Assembly: GCA_021307315.1 (NCBI GenBank)
Contig: JAJSPD010000046.1
Span: 124,001 to 188,000, forward strand
DNA length: 64,000 bases
Reading direction: 5' to 3'
Source of the DNA: Bisporella sp. PMI_857
Lineage: Eukaryota > Ascomycota > Leotiomycetes > Helotiales > Helotiaceae
The notes beneath the pieces are model-generated. The model was not told where the DNA came from. It worked only from the letters and a program-made list of their open reading frames with translations, and made no database searches. Within the stretch, counting starts at the first letter, position 1. The number at the start of each line of letters is the position of its first letter. Of this stretch, positions 1-11,400 are shown piece after piece. A program made the position numbers and the translations under genes.

Positions 1-2
1 GC

Positions 3-608
3 GCTGCGGTGATCAAAGACGCTAGGAACACGGAACGCATCAAGATTGTATGCAGAGACGAAGCTGAACTCCAACGGGTCAAGGAAGCGGCCCAGAAAAC
101 TGCGGCCGAGGGAGTCCGAGTGCTGCGAGACCAATTGTACCCGGTCAAGGTGGACAATGTCAATCGAACAACTATACTCGATCACGACGGAAATGTTTTA
201 CCTGGCGCCGCCGAAGTCCTTGGGAAGGAAAACGGTGTCCACATAGCCAAGATCGGGTGGCTCAGTAAGAAAGACGGGGGGAAAGCCTATGGTTCAATGG
301 TTGTTTACGTCACAAAAGGCAGCGAAGCCGCACGACTGTTACAAGAGCAATATTTCCATGTTGCAGGAGAGTCGGCCTACACCAGGGTCTTCGAGCCGCG
401 ATATGGTCCACAGAAATGCTATCGATGCCAGGAAATCGGGCACAAGGCGTACTCATGCACGCAACCGCGAGTCTGTGCCAAGTGTGCTCAAGTAGGACAC
501 CATCACAGTGAATGCCAAGCAGTAATACCAAAGTGTGTCACATGCGGAGGGCCACACGAATCGCTCAGCGGGAACTGCGGAACACGCCACCGCTCCCAGG
601 ATGCGTAA
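3..608 (+). CDS. LINE ORF1 (gag-like, CCHC zinc knuckles), 5'-truncated by the window
   Basis: The frame is open from the left edge, so the true start lies outside; the first start-like codon in view is a GTG at 9. The C-terminus carries gag-type zinc knuckles: CYRCQEIGHKAYSC fits C-x2-C-x4-H-x4-C, followed by a second Cys/His cluster (CAKCAQVGHHHSEC) and a third partial one (CVTCGGPHESLSGNC). LINE ORF1 proteins of this type bind the element RNA to form the ribonucleoprotein that is reverse transcribed. The stop codon (606-608) overlaps the apparent ORF2 start ATG (601) by 8 nt, suggesting coupled translation of ORF2 in the live ancestor. The visible part has no internal break. Confidence 0.85.
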   Translation, partial: AAVIKDARNTERIKIVCRDEAELQRVKEAAQKTAAEGVRVLRDQLYPVKVDNVNRTTILDHDGNVLPGAAEVLGKENGVHIAKIGWLSKKDGGKAYGSMVVYVTKGSEAARLLQEQYFHVAGESAYTRVFEPRYGPQKCYRCQEIGHKAYSCTQPRVCAKCAQVGHHHSECQAVIPKCVTCGGPHESLSGNCGTRHRSQDA

Positions 609-3600
609 AACCTTTCAAATACTCCAATTGAATGTCCGGAAGCAGCGAGAGGTGCAACACAGTTTAATGAGTGATGAGCAATTGAAGGATTGTGGAGTGT
701 TGGCGATATCTGAACCATATGCGAGGATCATCGACGGCACTTTGGTGACAGCCCCAATGGGACACCCAAACTGGATTAAAATAGTACCCACAGTCCAACG
801 TGTGGAAAGGTGGGCGGTTCGGAGCATGCTCTGGATTCGGAAGGATATCGAAGCAGAACAGGTGCCAATACAATCATCGGACCTCACGGCAGCGGTATTG
901 CGACTCCCAGACCGGTCGATACTGGTAGTGTCGGTCTACGTTGAACCGCAGGATGCAGAGACATTGAGGGTTGCGATACGCGAATTACACCAGGTAATAA
1001 GAGAAACACGCAGCAAGATTGGCACCCGGTGGATGTGGTCCTTGCCGGGGATTTCAACCGGCACGATCAATTATGGGGAGGAGAGGACGTCTCACGGGAA
1101 AGGCAAGGCGAGGCCGACCCATCATCGACCTCATGAGTGAGCATGCCCTTCACAGCTTACTCCCGAGGGGCACGAAGACGTGGCAACGGGGGAATCACGA
1201 GACAACAATTGATCTGATACTGGCTTCCGAGGAATTGGCAACTCAGTAGTGAAGTGTACAGTCCACACACGGAGCATGGTCCGATCACGAGCAATTCAGA
1301 CACGTTCGACGTTGCGACTCCGGAACGAGTGTTGAAGCAAGGCTGCTTTTCAAAAATGCTCCGTGGACCACATAAAGGCAGGATTACACCAATCTTCGCT
1401 TCGTTCCATTGGTGGCAGTGTACAGCAACAGGCAGATGGGTTATGACAGCGTGCTGGAGGCAGTCCATGCACTCACCCCAAGGGCGAAGCCTTCACCATA
1501 CGCGAAGAGATGGTGGACAACAGACTCACACAGCTGCGGCGAGTCTATACTACTGGAGGAACCAGGCTAGAACTCAACGACGGATGGGTCGCATGTTTCC
1601 TGAACTAGAACAGCAAGCGAATGAGCTGCTAAGGAATACCATGATGCTGTCCGGAACAGAAAAAGGCGCACTGGGAGGACTTCCTCGCAGATGACACAAA
1701 CATTGGCAAGCGGCAAAATACCTAGATCCTCGTGGCAGTTCAGCATTTGACAAGATACCGCCGCTGACGAGAAGAGACGGATCCACCACAAAAACAAAAC
1801 TGAACAAGCAGAGGAACTGCTGTCGGTGTTCTTTCCCCCACTACCGGACAGGATAGAAGATGAAGGACCACGACCACAGCGAACCGCAGTGTCGATGCCT
1901 CCCCTGACCATGGAAGAAGTCGAACGGAGGATTTCGCGGCGAAGCCATGGAAGGCGCCAGGAGAGGATGGGTTACCAGCCATGGTATGGAACAGGTATGG
2001 CCAGTGGTCAAGGACAGGGTGTTGCCCTCTTTCAGACGTCGTTGGACGAAGGGGAACTCCCTACACAATGGAGAAATGCCAAGATCATACCGCTGAAAAG
2101 CCAAACAAAGGTGATTACACGGTTGCAAATCATGGAGGCCGATCTCGCTGCTCTCCACACTAGGGAAAACACTAGAATCGGTGATTGCTGAAGAATATCG
2201 CACGCAGTAGAGACCTTTGGTCTTCTCCCTACGAATCACTTCGGAGCCAGAAAGAAGCGCTCTGCTGAACAGGCACTTTGCTGTTGCAAGAACACATCTA
2301 TAATGCATGGAGATCAAAGAAGGTCCTGAGCTTGGTTAGCTTCGACGTGAAGGGCGCATACAATGGAGTGTACAAGGACAGGCTGTTGCAGAGACTCGCA
2401 GCGAGAGGCATCCCACCGGCCCTAGTACGGTGGATTGATGCTTTTTGCTCAGAACGCACCGCAACCATACTAGTCAATGGCCACACTCTCAACAGCAGCC
2501 ACTCCACAAGCCGGCCTACCGCAAGGGTCACCACTGTCGCCAATCCTGTTCCTCTTCTTCAATGCCGACCTAGTTCAACACAAACTGAATGCAAATGGGG
2601 GATCAATAGCATTTGTGGACGACTATAACGCGTGGGTTACAGGGTCATCAGCGGATGTGAACCGAGAAGGGATTCAAGCTATCATCGACAAAGCAATGGA
2701 CTGGGAAAGGCGGAGCGGAGCCACGTTCGAAGGCAAGAAGACAGCAATCATTCATTTCACTAGACGGCATGACCGAATCAGTACCAGACCGTTCACTATC
2801 AAAGGTGAGGCAATCGCACCAAAGGAGGCGACCAAGATCTTAGGAGTTGTTATGGACTCCGGACTCCGGTATGTACAGCACATCGGGAAAGCAACAACCA
2901 AGGGCCTTCTTGCCGCGATGGCATTAAAACGACTACGGCTGGTCTCTCCCTCAACTGCAAGGCAGTTGTTTGGAGCGACGGTAGCGCCAGTCGTGGACTA
3001 CGCTTCAAATGTGTGGATGCATGCTTGCGGGCACAAGGGCATGGCCTTAATGAACCGAATACAAAGAATCGGAGCACAGGCCGTCACAGGAGCTTTCCGA
3101 ACCGTCGCCACCGCAGTTGCAGAAGCCGAGGCCAGCATACGTACAGTGAGCGAGCGGTTTGCAGAGAGGGCTACGAAAGTGTGGGTCAACATCCGCACGC
3201 TGCCCGAAACGAATCCAATATCGAAGCTAAACACCAGAGCACTCCGGAGATTCACGTCACCATTGCAAAAGATAGCTTGTGCGCATCAAAACATGCCAAC
3301 AAATAAGATGGAGGTTATTCAGCCTTATGTAATCGCTCCGTGGGAGGAACGGCTCCCCGCTACAATCGACTTCGGAACGGAGGAGACTACCAACATTGCG
3401 AACACTATCTGCGGTATTCGGATTGCGACAAGCTCGTCCGCGAGAAAGAGGATAGTGGGGATGGGAGGAGCCATCCACGACTCTCTCGGCATTGTAACAG
3501 GTAGAGAACCGATTGCATACTCGGTCACGCTGGGAGCAAGAACGGAACAGAACCCGTACACGGCTGAACTCGCCGCGATCGCGATGGCAATGAAGCGCCT

Positions 3601-4333
3601 ACCGCTACATCTGGTGGGAAGACAGATCACGATTATTTCAAACAACCAGGGAGCCCTGCTAGCAACGAGCCAACCAAGACATCAATCAGGACAAACCAGC
3701 ATTAAAGAGATTTACGAGGTAGCGTCTGCGCTGAGAAAAGGAGGCAATTCTATCTCGATGATATGGATCCCGTCTCAGGAGAGCTTCGAGCTCGGCAGGA
3801 GAGCAAAGGAAGCCGCACGACAGGCTACCGAGCCAGACCGAACACCGCAAGGGCAGTGCTACCAAGCCAAATCTACAACTATCAACAGGGGAAAAGCAGA
3901 AAAGGCAATAAGGACACTACCAGACGAGGTGGGAAAGTATTCCAGAGAAATAGACACCGCACTGCCAGGAAAACATACTCGTACCCTATACGACGGTCTC
4001 AAGCGGAGAGAAGCGAGCGTATTAGCACAGCTCCGTACAGGAATGGCACGACTGAACGGATATCTTCACCGGATTGGAGCAGCGGAATCTGACCAATGTG
4101 CCTGCGGACAGGCAACAGAAACTATCAAGCACTTCCTTTTCCGATGCACGAGATGGGACGCACACCGAACGCAAATGCTAGCACAGACAGACACTAGAAG
4201 AGGCAACCTCTCCTTCCATCTTGGGGGGAAAGCTCCATCTGACCCAGAGACATGGACACCAAATATAGACGCGGTTCGAGCAACGATCAAGTTCGCCATA
4301 GCCACAAGACGACTGGACATGGAAGTAGAGTAG
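601..4333 (+). pseudogene. LINE ORF2 pseudogene: endonuclease, reverse transcriptase, RNase H
   Basis: Reading starts at ATG 601 with an APE-like endonuclease (ILQLNVRKQ, then an AISEPYA-type motif). The frame breaks near 1030-1110, where the expected LAGDFNRHDQ motif lies in another frame, and is then broken repeatedly to about 2280. The RT fingers/palm (SFDVKGAYNGVYKDRL, from 2278) lie in one frame. The rest of RT (GLPQGSPLSPILF and FVDDYNAW) lies in another, open from 2477 to 4333. The RNase H domain follows at about 3420-3850. Its first catalytic Asp is lost (TSSSAR where TDGSAR is usual) and another is Asn (IISNNQGAL for the usual SDNQ). A C-x-C...H-x3-C cluster (CACGQATETIKHFLFRC) closes the protein. 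No working protein can be made from this copy. Confidence 0.88.
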
Positions 4334-4638
4334 GCAACTAACTTCCTACAATAGGAAATCCCATTTCTTTCTTTTATCCCGACTAACCCCTTATCACCTC
4401 GTGTCCCCAGCAGGTCTCGCTTCAGTCGCCGACAATAGGACATTGAACACTTGGAGGAATGAACTTCAAGTTAACTTGCCACTAACTACGCACGAGACCA
4501 CGTTGAATATGTGTTACTGAAATTGGAAAATATCAATAGAAGCAGTTCTGTATGGGCTTCAGGAGGCATTAGAAACACCGAAGGAAGTGTATAATGTAAT
4601 ATAGAATAGGGCCCTTTAGGCTTAGCCGGGCGCAATAA

Positions 4639-4653
4639 ACTACTACTACTACT
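4639..4653 (+). repeat. ACT triplet array at LINE 3' end
   Basis: Five tandem ACT triplets directly follow a GC-moderate 3' UTR and precede unrelated sequence. Short A-rich or triplet tails mark the 3' ends of Tad1/I-type LINEs, so this is the best guess for the element boundary. Confidence 0.55.
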
Positions 4654-4655
4654 AG

Positions 4656-5403
4656 ATGCAGACGCGGCTCGCGCAGGTACAAGCTTCGCTTAACTGTCCT
4701 AATAAAAGAAATAACGGGCATATGCCAAGGCCTTAATGGTCGATGTTTTCTCATTCTTGCAGTCCAGCCTTGTCAACGACTTCCTGGCTCTGATATTGAG
4801 TGTACATCGCTGGATATGAGTTATCAACAAAGGGAGGAGGGCGGACCTTAGCCTGTGTTTTTGGCGGAGTTGTTGGATAAAGACAGTGTGGTTGCATTCT
4901 ATAAAGGATTTCGAGGTTAGCTTTTTTAATGATAATCAAAGGAATATAACGTCGCGGAGTAAATTGCTGAATTGTCAAGGAAAGAAAAAATGGGCATAGA
5001 AATTAATTGCAGTTTTTGTTGGACAATGAAGAAAGAAGTATATAATATCTCAATAAGCTGTGTGTGACAGAGTGGCGGCTTTTATGATTACTGTGGCTTA
5101 ACTAGCTTTGCGCGGCAGTATTGTGCCATTGAAAACGAGCTCCCTGCTTCGAAATGTTGGCTTGAGGATATCGTGGAAATAGAAAAAAGAAGCCGCAATT
5201 ACTTTTTGGGGAAGGATTCTTTTGCATGACCAAACCGTCCTCCTTTTCCCTTTACCACTATTTTCTTCTTCCTCAAAAGCGCTTATAGGAAAACAAATAA
5301 GCAAAGGAGAAAGTAGAGCCAAAATGACAATTTGGCCTTCACTCCACACGGCCTTCATCCCTTTCTCCACAATCCATATCCCAATGCAAGCCAGCAAAAT
5401 TCT
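4656..5403. other. Intergenic gap between LINE and TcB-TcC gene
   Basis: About 750 bases with no convincing gene. It must hold the 3' UTR and polyadenylation signals of the minus-strand TcB-TcC gene. Small open frames on both strands look random. Confidence 0.6.
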
Positions 5404-8400
5404 TCATGGAGTCAACCCTGGCCTGTTCGGAATAGGATGGCCAGGGAATCTCTCCCTTGCTACAACAAAAGTGTTGAAAACGTGAGTCATCAACTTCCCA
5501 AAATGCTTAATCTCCTCTCGACTGCGATTCGTCTTACCCGTAATCCGATCCGGCTGCAAGAAAGCCTCCCACAACAGACTATAGATCCAGCTGAAAGCTC
5601 TATGGCGATCCGGGTCAACATATCGTCCATTTTGCGCCGCATCGATATCGAGATCGACGCCCACTTGCTCGAAGGCGGAGCGGAATTCTTGTGGGAAAAC
5701 GTGATGCCATTCGGCGACTCCGCGCCGGTCTGCTAGCTGATCTGCGGCCATGTCTCTGAGCATCTGTTCGAATTTATCGACAGTCCAGTCGAGGAGTTTG
5801 CTGAGAACTCCCTTCCATTTCTCTAAGGTTTTTGGGTTTTTGATTTCGCGCCACGGCTTCGGCTTGAATTTTGGGTTATCGGGTGTTTGCTCAGGTGGCT
5901 CTTCTTCCGGCTCTGCGGGTTGCTCTTGCGGTTCGGCTTCCTGTGGTGGTGATTCTGGCTCGGCTGGCGTCGTTTCGGGAGGTGCATCTGGAACTGGTGT
6001 ATCTGGTGTTCCTGGCTTAGGGATGGCCTCTGGTTCAGCAGGCTTTGCTTTCCCCCATTCTGAAACCTTTCCTCTTAAATAATTGTACCCTTCTTTGGCT
6101 TTCTCTTTGGCAAAATCCCACCCTCGCTTTGTTTTATCCTTAGCAACATCCCAACGTTCCTCAATCGCCTCTCCAGCTGAGCTGGCGGCTCTTTGTAAGG
6201 CGGGTTGTGCGTTGTGAATCGCCACAACCGCCATCGCCGAAACGGTCAGAGCAGCAGCTGCTACAACCTCAGCCGCTATATAAACCCCAAAAATGACCAC
6301 GGGTATAAATCTACCATCGGGGTCTTTATAGCAGATTGGATTGCTGCGCACAAATTGGAAAATGTTCGTCCCATCTTTCATGCCCAAAGGGTCCGCGCTT
6401 ATCCAGCGGACAATTGAAACTGAGTAATACCGGTACCCGTAATAATATAGTCCACTTTCTTCGTCTTTCTCCTTGGCAGAATATCTGTATCGCTTCGGCG
6501 CATCTACCTGGGAGACCGCCGCGGAATAGGACGTTCCACCATATGCAAAATACTCCTCGTATGTTATGACTTTTGCAGAACCGTCGAGCTCAAGGACTGA
6601 AGAGCCAAGCTGATTATCGAATTGGTAGCGTGTCAACTCGGCTGGGCTAGTTGAACTGCCTTTGGTGAGAGTCTCATGAACGGCAAGCTTTTCGTCGCCA
6701 ATAGAGATTACAATAGTTTCTCGTTCAAGGTCGATGCTTGATCCATCTCTACCATACTTTCGGTATACTTCATAAGATCCAATGTAGATGCGTTCACTGG
6801 ATCGAGTCGTTGATTGACCTTCTTTGCCATGGCGTCGGGTAAGCTTTCGTATTCGTTTACTACCATTTGCATACTGGTACCACGTTGTTTCCGGTGTGCC
6901 CCCAGAGCGTTGCTTAGCCGTCGCTTGCAATTGATCTTTGAAGTCCCATTTCATCAGGGAAAGATTGGGCATTGATGTGATGTTGCCCATTAATCCGTCA
7001 TTTCCTTCGTACCTGAAATCCTGAATTCGATCCCCAATGCTTGTGGAGCTGAGGCGGTTGCTATATCTATCTGGTTCCAACTGGCTACGCTCATGGTAGT
7101 TGAAGTTCTTGGTCCAATTTTGCTTTCCCATGTGGCAAATCTTAAGCATATTTCCTGCTCCATCGTAGAAGTAATTCTCCCGATATCGGGCCATCGCAGT
7201 GTCGTCTTCGGCGTGGTGTGACGGAGCGGCATGTCCATGTTCGGTCTTAATTTGGCCTAAATGCTCACGGCCAGAAGCAGACACCAGGCGATAGAGTGCG
7301 TCGTATGTATAATCATTGCTCGGATCAACCTTGTGATTCTGGAAGAATATTGACTCTTGAGAATCATCTTGAATATATGAAATATTGCCCACAGAGTCAT
7401 AGGTATAGATCAGGTCTTGCAATTTGCGAGTCCGTGGAGTTCCTGGTCTCTCTTCAGGTGAGCTATCTCGATGTCGGGATTTGGATAAGATTCGCGTCAA
7501 GCGGAATACCAGAGGGTCATATTCGAATATGCTCTCAATCCCATTTCCCAGGCTATACAACACGCGCTGGCCACGGGCGTTATATTGAGCATCTTTCAAC
7601 ACGTACGTCCACTCACTCCGTCCATGTAATTTCATCTCTACCTGTTGCATTTGACCCAACCGGTTGTATGTATGCCTAACGACGCTCTCCTTGTCCGGTA
7701 AAACCTTCTCAATAACCCGGTTGAGTGCATCATATTTCCACATCGTGAGGAAGATCTCAGACTCGACTGGTATGTCGTCCGGGGTTGACCAGTCAATTAT
7801 TTGGTCAACTTGTGCGGCAAGTGTACGACCCTCAGATAGAAGGTTGCCTTTAAAATCGAAGCTTTTTGTTTGCTTGATTCCACTCTGATCACGAAAGAGA
7901 ACCGCTCGGGCCCTAATATTATTTTTCTCGGCATCGACCTCGCTTTCGCCGTACATGGTTTCTGACACAAGGTATTGGACGCCATCTGCATTCAAGAACT
8001 CTTTTACTTGACGTTGATCTGTATCATAGATGACGCTTGTTTCATATCCCCGACTATTCCATGCGTAGATGGGCTTTTTCACACAATCAAGGAGAGACCA
8101 CGTTTGACCTCCTTCCATGCTTGATTTGTGGAGCATATTATGTACCATGTCATATTTATTGATTTCCGCTTTCCGGCCCAAGGGATCGAGCACCTCCAGA
8201 ATATTTCCGGTGATGTCAAATACTGTTCGAGAGACGAAGAAAGACTCTTTGACTAGCTCTCCGAGCTCCCTTTTGACTCGATCGTACGATGTGTTGATGA
8301 TGTCACGCCCAAATCCATCAAAATAATGGGTTATCGGAGTTCCAGCATAAACTGAAGCTTTCTCGGCTGCTTCTTGAGCACGACGGCCTAGAGTGCCATC

Positions 8401-11400
8401 CATTCTTATTCGATACCAGCTTGGAGAATAATCGGCTGTGGGCAAATTCTTGAAGTATCCTTGCACGTCGATGTCTTCATTCGGATTCAACAGTATGGTA
8501 TCGGCTCGATCCCAGACTTGTTCGCTCCATGGTGTCTTGACAACTTTGCCCCAAGTATGGTCCGCGAACAGGTTGACTACCGGCCGTTGAAGAGGATCAT
8601 ACAAAGTTATGGTGCTGGCTCCATTGATCGCCTTTGGTTGGTAGTTATGCGTGTGTGCATATAATGGCTCATGTTTCTTAACGACGCTTCCCTTGTTGTT
8701 AAAAACTTCCCACCCACTAGTAATCCATCTTTGAGCTCCCGTTTGAGGGTCTGGTTCAGCTAGAGCCTTGGTCTGTATAGCACGACCCGATGCATCGGCA
8801 TAGACGAAAGACAGTTCAAGTCGGCTATGGCCGCCTGGAGTGATTTGGGATACGTGAGTTTCTCGGACGATTGCTGCGGTAGTTGGGGGATGAGGTTTCT
8901 CGGACGAGCGAGTGCGAAAGTAGGCAAGATCATCATAGATGAACCGTGTTGTTGCATCTCCAAGTAGTGCGGCCTCACGTCCGATAGGGTCAGAGAGATA
9001 GGAAGAAATCGCTTGCTCGGTCAAGAATTGCTTGAATCCAGAGAGTTCATCCCCTTCCCTCTGTCCTGGTTTCCCCATAATGGCTTTGGCTGTTAGTCGT
9101 GCTCGAACATCATACGCGTAAGCATTGACATTCCTATTGGGGTCCATGATGATTGTCGGCTCGAGAACTCGATAATCAATTGATTTCAAGACCAATGGCT
9201 TCCTTGAATCTTCGTTCCGAATCCCGGCCGTCATTCGGTTCCCTACGGAATCTTCGTGTTCGAGTACCAATAAATCATATTGGTCATAAGTTATGCGAGA
9301 TTCTGAGCGAAAAGAGGAATTGTAGAATGGGTCACGAAAACGATGTGGCATAAAGAAGTGTCTTGCAGCATACTCGGACTCCTGCAGAGAAGAGTGAGAT
9401 TGATCTGGAGAGTAGAAGATTCGGCCAGAAGGGGCCCACCACGCTGAGCTTCCCTCGAGTTGGACATAGCCGCCTCTCGCGCGCATGATATAGGTTAGAG
9501 CATCCCTGGACGGTATTTTCCCATCCTTCACAAAAATTTCCTGGAGCTGACCTTCGGTAAGCACTTGTTGATATTTCTGGAATGGGAGCGCGAGTGATTG
9601 AACCTCGCCAAAAGGGAGAGCTTGCGAGAGATCGTTACTATGAAATTGTGTTCGAATATCCTGCAATAGGCGGCGATGAACGTGGGATTTATCAGCAACT
9701 ACTGATGCGTTCACTTCGAAAGGGATGTCATGTGCTCCATTCTCAACGCATCGGACCAAATCCGAGATCTCAGAAAATGTATACAGCCATTGAGCACGCT
9801 TAGTTATCTTGGATGGAAAATTGACTAGCTCAGACGACGTAGTATTCCATAATAGAGGTACTCTCCAAGAATCTTCTGTCTTGACCAGATTGGTATATTG
9901 ATTAATACCCAGAATCATTTGCGTCTGTTGCTGCCGTCGATGGTCGACATCATTGAGAAGAGAATCTTCTTCCTTGTGACAGCGACCATAATTTATGGCA
10001 ACGGTGCGAAGAACGTTTCCGAAAGTATCCACGGACATAACAAGAGAATGAGAAACCCGAGGATCTACCTGCAATTTTCCGGGTTTGAACGTGCTGAGTC
10101 TCTCATATGTGAATTCGACACTCTCTCGTGGATGTGTGAAGAACACTGCATGACGGTTCGTCTCCAAAGGCTCCAAATCACCAACAGGTTGGAAACACTC
10201 AACGGTATAATTCATCTGCTTCACTGTGTAAGGGTGATCTTGGAAAGTTGTCCCGTCGAGTCCATACACCTCTTCCCGAAGCACCATGCCTTTGAGACTT
10301 CGATAGATCTCTCGATATTCCTGGGTATTAAAGTCAAATGGGATTTCTTCGTTTCCGAATCGAATTTTTTGGGGTAAAGATGATAATGGCAATAATGATC
10401 CTATTGCTGGCGGGCTTTCTCGATAAAATTCATCCTCATACTGCTCGGCAATATGGCGACCCCGAAGGTAAGCTCCGGTTTCATACCATGACTTAGTGAG
10501 CACTGGAGGACTGCGAAAAGCAGGATCGTAATTCGTGGCGACATCATCAATGCCTGGAAGCATGCTTTGAAATTCTTCACAATCGATGCTCTCCACCATC
10601 CCAAAGCCTCTAAATTCACGTTCAAACGGATCGAAAAACCCATCGTGGTATGCATACCGTGTCATAAGCTCGTTTCCACTGATACGATCAATCGTAGTAG
10701 CCTTCTCAACGACTTGCACAGGAAAGGGCAATCTTGTCAGCCAGGGTTTTCCTGCTGCTTTGTCTTTCAAGTAAAAAGAAGTTGAGCTTTTGTATGTGAT
10801 ATACGTTTCGGAGCCTAGATTGTTTTTCATGCACGTGAGCAAGTACGGTTTTCCTTGCTTCATCAAGTCCAAGTAGCGCATCTGCCGCCTGCTATCACTC
10901 AGATGGCCGGAGCTCCAAACTAAACAGCCCGTTCCGTGACCGAGGAGATCCACGACGGAAACCGTGTTCATATCGTCAACAGTAGGGAACGGCCCAAGCC
11001 TTGAACCTGAAGACCAAGAATTTCCAGCTTGATTCAGATAAAGCACTGGGCCCTTTTCATGGAGGTATATCATGTCCGATAAGCCAGAGCCATCCACATC
11101 TGCGAGACGGATCCGACGTTGCTGGAATTCATCAGAATACTCGAAAAATGGAGAATTGTCCATGCTGACTTTAGCACCGAATCGGCCATACCCTAAAGAA
11201 GGCCAATAACATGATTCCCCGTTTCTGATCCGAAGCAAGTCAATTAGACCATCTCCGCACATATCAGCCAGGAATATGGATTCGTTGTACGTTTCCAGAA
11301 GCAGGCGCGGTCCCTTGTCCTCGTCGACCGGTGGCCTCCAATACTGCGGTTCCAAAAAGCCATCCTCTCCAACCCCAGGGAACCAGGTGAAGACCTCGTC

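Larger units (their letters stand above)
1..4655 (+). mobile_element. Degraded Tad1/I-like non-LTR retrotransposon (LINE), 5' end outside window
   Basis: This is the 3' part of a LINE. In order it shows an ORF1 C-terminus with zinc knuckles, then an APE-type endonuclease, a reverse transcriptase with an F-V-D-D box and an RNase H domain, which is the order of the fungal Tad1 and I clades. A 3' tail ends in a short ACT triplet array, a common way for such elements to end. ORF2 is broken by several frameshifts and stops and both readable RNase H aspartates are lost, so the copy is dead. Base composition is near that of the neighbouring genes, so damage looks more like ordinary decay than heavy RIP. 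The exact 3' end and target-site duplication cannot be fixed because the 5' end is missing. Confidence 0.9.
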
